From: Pseudomonadota bacterium
Lineage (GTDB): Bacteria; Pseudomonadota; Alphaproteobacteria; Rhizobiales; Hyphomicrobiaceae
Reading direction: 5' to 3'
Assembly: GCA_023412805.1 (NCBI GenBank)
Contig: JAEZRM010000149.1
Coordinates: forward strand, 62,001-126,000
Length of the DNA stretch: 64,000 nt
Each line of letters begins with the position of its first letter. Positions within the stretch are counted from its first letter, which is position 1. Shown in pieces: positions 59,736 to 64,000 of this stretch. The notes beneath the pieces are model-generated. The model saw only the letters and a list, made by a program, of their open reading frames with translations, was not told the DNA's origin and searched no databases. The translations under genes were made by a program, and so were the position numbers.

Positions 59736-61567
59736 TGACCCTCGCCCACGTACGCAGGCTCGAAGGTTGCGCGTCGGTTGGGGCTCGACGGGCCGCTGCG
59801 CTGACTGATGTCGAGCACAGCAGCGCGGCCGACCGTCCTGATGCGGGCGGGATCGATGCCACGACGTGCGAGATCGGCGGCAACGCGATCGGCGCGCGCG
59901 ATAGCCAGCGGCAGATTGCGATCGGCCGTGCCGCGCTCGTCGGTATAGCCGACGATGCGGATCATCATATCCGTTCGGCGGAGGAGCGCGGCGAGTGCGT
60001 CGAGCGCGGCGTCGGTTTCCTCCTGGGCCTGATAGGTCGTGCCATCGGAGAAGAAGATCGCGTGCGTCTGCATCCAACGTTCGAGATCGGCGCGCGGATC
60101 GGGCTTCGGTGTCAGCGCCGCTATCTCTTTGCGAAGGCTTTGCAGCTCTGTCTCGATTGCCGACGCGCGCGCCATGCCGCCGAGTGATGTCGATAGCCCT
60201 GAGATTTCTTTGCGGATGTCCTGCAGTTCGGTGGCGACTGTGGCCGAGCGCGCCATACTGCCGACCGAGGTGTTCATGCCGTCGAGCGACTTGCTCACAT
60301 CGCCGAGCGCTGCAGTAATGCCGTCGATGCGTGCTTCGAGGCCCGCGAGCCGGTCTCGTAGGCGTGCAGCCTCATCTGCGAGTTCGGCGCTCTCGGCGCC
60401 GGGAACAACGCCGATCGTCTCCGCAATGGCGGCAGCGGGCGCGATCTCGCGCAGGCGCTTGAGAATGTCGGCGCGAGTGTCGCCGGATGGGGCGAGACCG
60501 CTGACGTCGATACGCGCGCCGCCACGCTCGACCGTGGCGCGCGTCGGATAGCCCTTTAAGGCCGGGGTTTCATCGATCGCGCGGTCGACTGCTGTCTGGA
60601 GGCTGCTCGTCTGGTACGTGACATAGCTATGCCATGCCAGGTACGCAGCAAGTGCCAGCGCCAAGAGCCACAGCAGGAAGCGTAGGGGGCGCATTCCGGA
60701 GCGGCGCTTCGCGTCGCGGAGATTCTTCTGCCGCTCGGATATGCCGGCTTCGAGCCGTGCGGCGAGAGCAGCAAGGTTGGGCGCGGTGCCGTCCGTCTCG
60801 AGCGTGCGCAGAAACGCCTCGTCGAGCAGAGTCTGCGTACCAGCACCCGCCTCGCCGCGACACTTGGCAGCGAGAAGGTGGAGCGGTGAGCCGCGCAGAT
60901 AGATGGTGTGGCCGCCGAAGTCGATGGTGCGCAGACCTGCCTTATCGGCTTCGTAGACTTCCTCGATGAAGGCCGTCATGGCGGTCAGCATGCCGCTGAA
61001 CAGGGCCTGGCGTCCGTCCGGTCCATCGTTCGTGCCATCGCCCGGAGCCGAGCGGCTCCAGTGCGCGAGCAGTTCGCCTGAGCCGCGCCGGATGAGATGC
61101 AGCTCCTCGACTTCGAAACGTCCGGTATCGGCGAGTGCCAGTTCGGCCATTGGCCGGCCTGTGGTCCAGCTCCTGAAGCGCAACGACAAGCGGTTTTTCG
61201 TCAGACCGTCCTCGAGGCGCCGGTTGATGTCCTCCATGAGATCGCGGATGGCACTGCGCACATAGTCGCGCACCATCACGCCGATATGAGGATAGAGCTT
61301 CGCCGGCAGCGCATCACTGCTCGCCTCGACCTCGGTACGCACCGTGCGCACGACGAGCGGCGCGAGGGCGTCCGAGACCTGATGGTGATTGGCTGCCTCG
61401 GCGTCGCGCAGCGCACCTTCGAGGGTCGCGGCGACGCTATTGCGGAAGCTGGCATCCGAGCCGGCGCGCTCGGCGACCTCCCGGAGACGCTGAGCAAGCG
61501 CATCGAGTTCACGGCTCTCCTTGTCGAAGAGCAGTTCTTTCAGCCGGATTACGGTGTCCTGCGACAT
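59732..61567 (-). CDS. Inner-membrane protein with cytoplasmic longin-like region and periplasmic OmpA domain
   Basis: A 611-residue protein with one membrane helix near 300-320 (LRFLLWLLALALAAYLAWHS). Residues 1-130 are helical/coiled. Residues about 135-260 read like a longin/roadblock-type sensor: ELHLIRRGSGELLAHWSR, ALFSGMLTAMTAFIEEVYEA, then LRTIDFGGHTIYLRGSP. After the helix comes a BON-like region, a coiled coil with repeats SLDGMNTSVGSMARSATVAT and SLGGMARASAIETELQS, and an OmpA_C domain (GYTDERGTADRNLPLAIARA) that should bind peptidoglycan. ATG 61567 is the first ATG; a TTG lies 21 bases upstream. Confidence 0.85.
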   Translation of the reverse strand: MSQDTVIRLKELLFDKESRELDALAQRLREVAERAGSDASFRNSVAATLEGALRDAEAANHHQVSDALAPLVVRTVRTEVEASSDALPAKLYPHIGVMVRDYVRSAIRDLMEDINRRLEDGLTKNRLSLRFRSWTTGRPMAELALADTGRFEVEELHLIRRGSGELLAHWSRSAPGDGTNDGPDGRQALFSGMLTAMTAFIEEVYEADKAGLRTIDFGGHTIYLRGSPLHLLAAKCRGEAGAGTQTLLDEAFLRTLETDGTAPNLAALAARLEAGISERQKNLRDAKRRSGMRPLRFLLWLLALALAAYLAWHSYVTYQTSSLQTAVDRAIDETPALKGYPTRATVERGGARIDVSGLAPSGDTRADILKRLREIAPAAAIAETIGVVPGAESAELADEAARLRDRLAGLEARIDGITAALGDVSKSLDGMNTSVGSMARSATVATELQDIRKEISGLSTSLGGMARASAIETELQSLRKEIAALTPKPDPRADLERWMQTHAIFFSDGTTYQAQEETDAALDALAALLRRTDMMIRIVGYTDERGTADRNLPLAIARADRVAADLARRGIDPARIRTVGRAAVLDISQRSGPSSPNRRATFEPAYVGEGQ

Positions 61568-61616
61568 GAAACCGAGCGCCCGATTCAATCAGTCACGCAC
61601 ATTGCCCACGATCGCG

Positions 61617-61925
61617 TCAGTCGTGGGAGATGCGGCGGATGCGGTCGCCAAGTTCGAAGATGCTGCGGGACAGCTCGTCGAAAGATGAGCGGCGCTCGTT
61701 GGCGTTCTCGCTGGCGAGGGCCTCGACGCGAGCCTGGAGCACCTCCAGCTTGCGCAGGAAATCACCCTCCAGATCGCTCACGCGTGTTTCGAGGGCGCGT
61801 AGCCGGGTGTCGTGATCGCGTCTGAACTCGCCGTGGAGCAGATCGCGGATCTGCTCGAGTTTGTCGTCGGTGGCCTCAGTCGGCGTGGCGCCGTTCCGCA
61901 GCTCGCCCAGCGAGGTCGCATTCAT
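61617..61925 (-). CDS. Small coiled-coil protein of the GTPase/OmpA operon
   Basis: A 102-residue protein that is almost entirely helical: LRNGATPTEATDDKLEQIRD, HDTRLRALETRVSDLEGDFL, KLEVLQARVEALASENANER. Heptad leucines suggest a dimeric coiled coil. The ATG at 61925 has AAGGGA upstream with suitable spacing; one at 61931 is too close. It is the first gene of the four-gene operon, 49 bases ahead of the OmpA-type gene. It may be an adaptor or GTPase effector; this is inference. Confidence 0.8.
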   Translation of the reverse strand: MNATSLGELRNGATPTEATDDKLEQIRDLLHGEFRRDHDTRLRALETRVSDLEGDFLRKLEVLQARVEALASENANERRSSFDELSRSIFELGDRIRRISHD

Positions 61926-62187
61926 GGGCATGTCCCTTCGTACTCGAACCAATGCGACCGGACGTGCACGGAAGGGGCAGGCGCGCGATCGCTGAACCCA
62001 TACCTTATGCAGAAGAAAATCTCATTTTCCAGCACCTTGAGGCAGTTTGGTGGATTTGCCGCCCGATCCGACGGCTCCGGAGCATTTGTGCCCGCAACCA
62101 ACGGCCGCGAGCAGGGCCGGCTCGCCCCGTGCCTTTCACATTGAACGGTTCTATGGTTTCCTTAACCGCGCGCCGAGGAGCATCGCC

Positions 62188-62511
62188 ATGGCCACGCCGA
62201 CCCGGATTACGCCCGCTGAAGCCGCGGCGGCCCCACTCAGGGATGGCTGGCTATCGACGCGTTGGTTCGAAGGTGACAGCATCGAGATACGGCACTATGC
62301 GCCCAAGGGCGAGGACCACCAGACACCACATGATCGCGACGAGTTCTACTTCGTGATCTCGGGCAGCGGCACTTATGTCCGTGGCGGCGAGCGGGTTCGC
62401 TTCGGTCCTGGCGATATGCTCTTTGCGGCTGCCGGCGAGGAGCATCGTTTCGTCGAGTTCAGCAGCGACTTCGCGACTTGGGTGCTGTTCTACGGGCCAC
62501 AGAAGACATGA
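62188..62511 (+). CDS. Cupin-domain protein
   Basis: A 107-residue single cupin. Motif 1 is DRDEFYFVISGSGTYVRGG and motif 2 is GPGDMLFAAAGEEHRFVEFS. The full metal set (two His plus Glu) is partly present. AGGAG 7 bases upstream supports ATG 62188, although the frame opens at 62047. It overlaps boxA by ATGA, so it is co-translated with the benzoyl-CoA oxidation genes and may act on a pathway intermediate or as a regulator. Confidence 0.85.
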   Translation: MATPTRITPAEAAAAPLRDGWLSTRWFEGDSIEIRHYAPKGEDHQTPHDRDEFYFVISGSGTYVRGGERVRFGPGDMLFAAAGEEHRFVEFSSDFATWVLFYGPQKT

Positions 62512-63725
62512 CCACGCCTGCGCTCCCGGATGGTCTCAAGAAGCAGCATGTGATCGATCCCGAGATCTGCATTCGCTGCAACACGTGCGAGGCGACGTGT
62601 CCGGTCGGCGCCGTAACGCACAACGACGCGAACTACGTCGTCGATGCCGAGAAGTGCAACTACTGTATGGACTGCATCTCGCCGTGCCCGACGGGCTCGA
62701 TCGACAATTGGCGGATCGTGCGCGCAGATACTGCCTACTCACTCGACGAGCAGATGGAATGGACGGAGCTGCCCTCGCAGGAGGATCTTGGTGAAAGTGC
62801 GCTCGCAGCGACTCTTGCCGATGCCAGCGAGGCGGAAATCGCGGCGCTGATCGCTGCGGCTCATGACGGCGCGGGCGGAAAGGCCGTGCCGCCGCCGAGC
62901 GCATCTAAGCCGGCGATCAATCTTTTCACGCGCTCCAAGCCGGCCATTGCGACCATTCAGGGCAATTTCCGCATCACGGACCCCGATACCGAAAGCGACG
63001 TGCGCCACATCGTGCTCTCGTTCGGCGAAACGCTGTTCCCGGTGCTCGAGGGCCAGTCGATCGGCATCGTGCCCCCGGTCACGAACGCGGATGGCAAGGA
63101 GCTGCCGATCCGGCTCTATTCGATTGCCTCGGCGCGCGATGGCGAAAAGCGCAATGCCAACAACGTTTCCCTCACGGTCAAGCGCGTGCCGGGCGGGCTG
63201 GTCTCCGAGTGGCTGTGCGATCGCAAGGTCGGCGAGAAAGTCTTTGTTACTGGGCCGTTCGGCGCGACCTTCCTCATGCCGAACGATGCCAATGCGAACC
63301 TTCTCATGATCTGCACGGGTACGGGCTCGGCGCCCTTCCGCGCGTTCACCGAGCGCCGCCGGCGGGCGATGGAAGGCGCGCCGGGACGTGCCCTCCTGTT
63401 CTTTGGCGCACGCACGCCCGGCGAGCTTCCCTATTTCGGGCCGCTGCAGAAAGTGCGTGATGAAATCCTCGGCAAGCACCTCGTGTTCTCGCGCCTCCCC
63501 GGCGCGGCGAAGGAGTACGTGCAGGACCGGATGCAGAAGGAGACCGACGCGCTCGGGCCGTTGATCGGCTCCCCTGCGACCCACATCTTCATTTGCGGGC
63601 TCAAGGGTATGGAGGCGGGTGTCGACGCGGCGCTCGCCGAGATCGCATCGGCCCATGGTCTCGATTGGGTGAGCCTCAAGCCGACCATGCGCGGCGAGGG
63701 CCGTTACCACGTCGAGACGTACTGA
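62508..63725 (+). CDS. boxA: Benzoyl-CoA 2,3-epoxidase reductase subunit BoxA
   Basis: A 405-residue flavoprotein. The N-terminus holds two 4Fe-4S motifs (CIRCNTCEATCP and CNYCMDCISPCP), then an acidic linker and a ferredoxin-NADP reductase module (FAD motif IRLYSIASARDG; NADPH motif CTGTGSAPFRAF; C-terminal IFICGLKGMEAG). BoxA passes electrons from NADPH to BoxB, the di-iron epoxidase of aerobic benzoyl-CoA degradation. boxB and boxC are not in the window and probably lie beyond the right edge. Start is ATG 62508, overlapping the cupin stop. Confidence 0.92.
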   Translation: MTTPALPDGLKKQHVIDPEICIRCNTCEATCPVGAVTHNDANYVVDAEKCNYCMDCISPCPTGSIDNWRIVRADTAYSLDEQMEWTELPSQEDLGESALAATLADASEAEIAALIAAAHDGAGGKAVPPPSASKPAINLFTRSKPAIATIQGNFRITDPDTESDVRHIVLSFGETLFPVLEGQSIGIVPPVTNADGKELPIRLYSIASARDGEKRNANNVSLTVKRVPGGLVSEWLCDRKVGEKVFVTGPFGATFLMPNDANANLLMICTGTGSAPFRAFTERRRRAMEGAPGRALLFFGARTPGELPYFGPLQKVRDEILGKHLVFSRLPGAAKEYVQDRMQKETDALGPLIGSPATHIFICGLKGMEAGVDAALAEIASAHGLDWVSLKPTMRGEGRYHVETY

Positions 63726-63754
63726 CAACAAAAACATCTAGCGAGGAAGCACTC

Positions 63755-64000
63755 ATGCGCGGGCTCGAGGGGAAAGCGGCGATCGTCACCGGCGGTGGTG
63801 GCGGCATCGGCAGTGCGATCTGTAAGCGGCTCGCCGAGGCCGGTGCGCGCGTCGGCGTATTCGATCTCGACGAGAGCGCGGCGCAACGCACCGTCGAGGC
63901 GCTGTCGGCCGAGGGCGCGACGGCAAAGGCCTATGGCGTCGACATTACGGATCATGCCGCGATCACGGGCGCTGTCGAAGCCTTCGAGCAGGACATCGGT
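63755..64000 (+). CDS. Short-chain dehydrogenase/reductase, 5' part
   Basis: The first 82 codons of an SDR enzyme, cut by the right edge. The NAD(P) motif TGGGGGIG is near residue 13, followed by RVGVFDLDESAA (Asp after beta-2, favouring NAD) and VDITDHAAI. In pattern it resembles the BadH 2-hydroxycyclohexanecarboxyl-CoA dehydrogenase or a related 3-hydroxyacyl-CoA dehydrogenase. GAGGAA upstream gives a ribosome site. It follows boxA by 29 bases, so it is likely part of aromatic acid degradation. Confidence 0.88.
   Translation, partial: MRGLEGKAAIVTGGGGGIGSAICKRLAEAGARVGVFDLDESAAQRTVEALSAEGATAKAYGVDITDHAAITGAVEAFEQDIG

Noticed and set aside
1..64000. Search for insertion sequences, prophage genes, toxin-antitoxin pairs and anti-phage systems
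   Set aside because: No transposase, integrase, phage structural gene or known defence gene was found in any frame; the region looks like stable chromosome.

Overview
This window is a chromosomal segment of a high-GC Gram-negative alphaproteobacterium, most likely Hyphomicrobiales (Rhizobiales). The evidence is the dense high-GC coding, a sitABCD/mntABCD-type manganese transporter preceded by two TGCAAA-type (Mur-like) boxes, HmuTUV/HutX haem genes, FixL/FixJ-like signalling, a BoxA subunit of aerobic benzoyl-CoA degradation, and RND pumps of the Brucella/Bradyrhizobium kind. Genus is not assigned. I see no insertion sequence, prophage, integrase or CRISPR array. One tRNA gene is present (tRNA-Arg, CCG).

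Layout, 1-16 kb: an exported HExxH protein runs off the left edge. It is followed by an NtaA/DszA-type flavin monooxygenase, a 25-residue peptide ending in six cysteines with hairpins downstream, two small unknown genes, and a long hairpin at a convergent junction. Next come the manganese ABC operon, a MexEF-like RND operon with a divergent TetR gene, and a phenylacetate-CoA ligase/DpgC-like dioxygenase pair.

16-35 kb: a DUF454 membrane protein and a group III truncated haemoglobin are divergent around a perfect palindrome. A small-subunit/amidase pair, a serine hydrolase, a complete Dpp/Opp-type ABC transporter, an acyl-CoA-dehydrogenase-like flavoprotein and an M24 peptidase suggest uptake and hydrolysis of amides or peptides. 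A SARP/TolB/TPR regulator is divergent from a methyltransferase and a periplasmic cupin. Cysteine synthase, an alpha/beta hydrolase and a second luciferase-like monooxygenase follow.

35-50 kb: a tetR-acrAB-type RND operon, a fatty-acid-hydroxylase/GntR operon, a J-domain protein, a YdcF protein and a VOC protein. The haem locus has an IsdG-type haem-degrading enzyme and HutX on one strand and hmuTUV on the other. No TonB-dependent receptor is in view.

50-64 kb: a tandem pair of almost identical 82-residue secreted proteins lies beside a PAS histidine kinase, a FixJ-like regulator and a lone receiver protein. A GGTA-rich motif occurs upstream of both the secreted-protein pair and the receiver gene. 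After the tRNA, a TauE/SafE transporter and small unknowns comes the most unusual block: a four-gene operon (58061-61925, minus strand) encoding a coiled-coil protein, an inner-membrane protein with a cytoplasmic longin/roadblock-like region and a periplasmic OmpA peptidoglycan-binding domain, a Ras-like small GTPase with an altered G3 motif, and a histidine kinase. The window ends with a cupin, boxA and the start of an SDR dehydrogenase.
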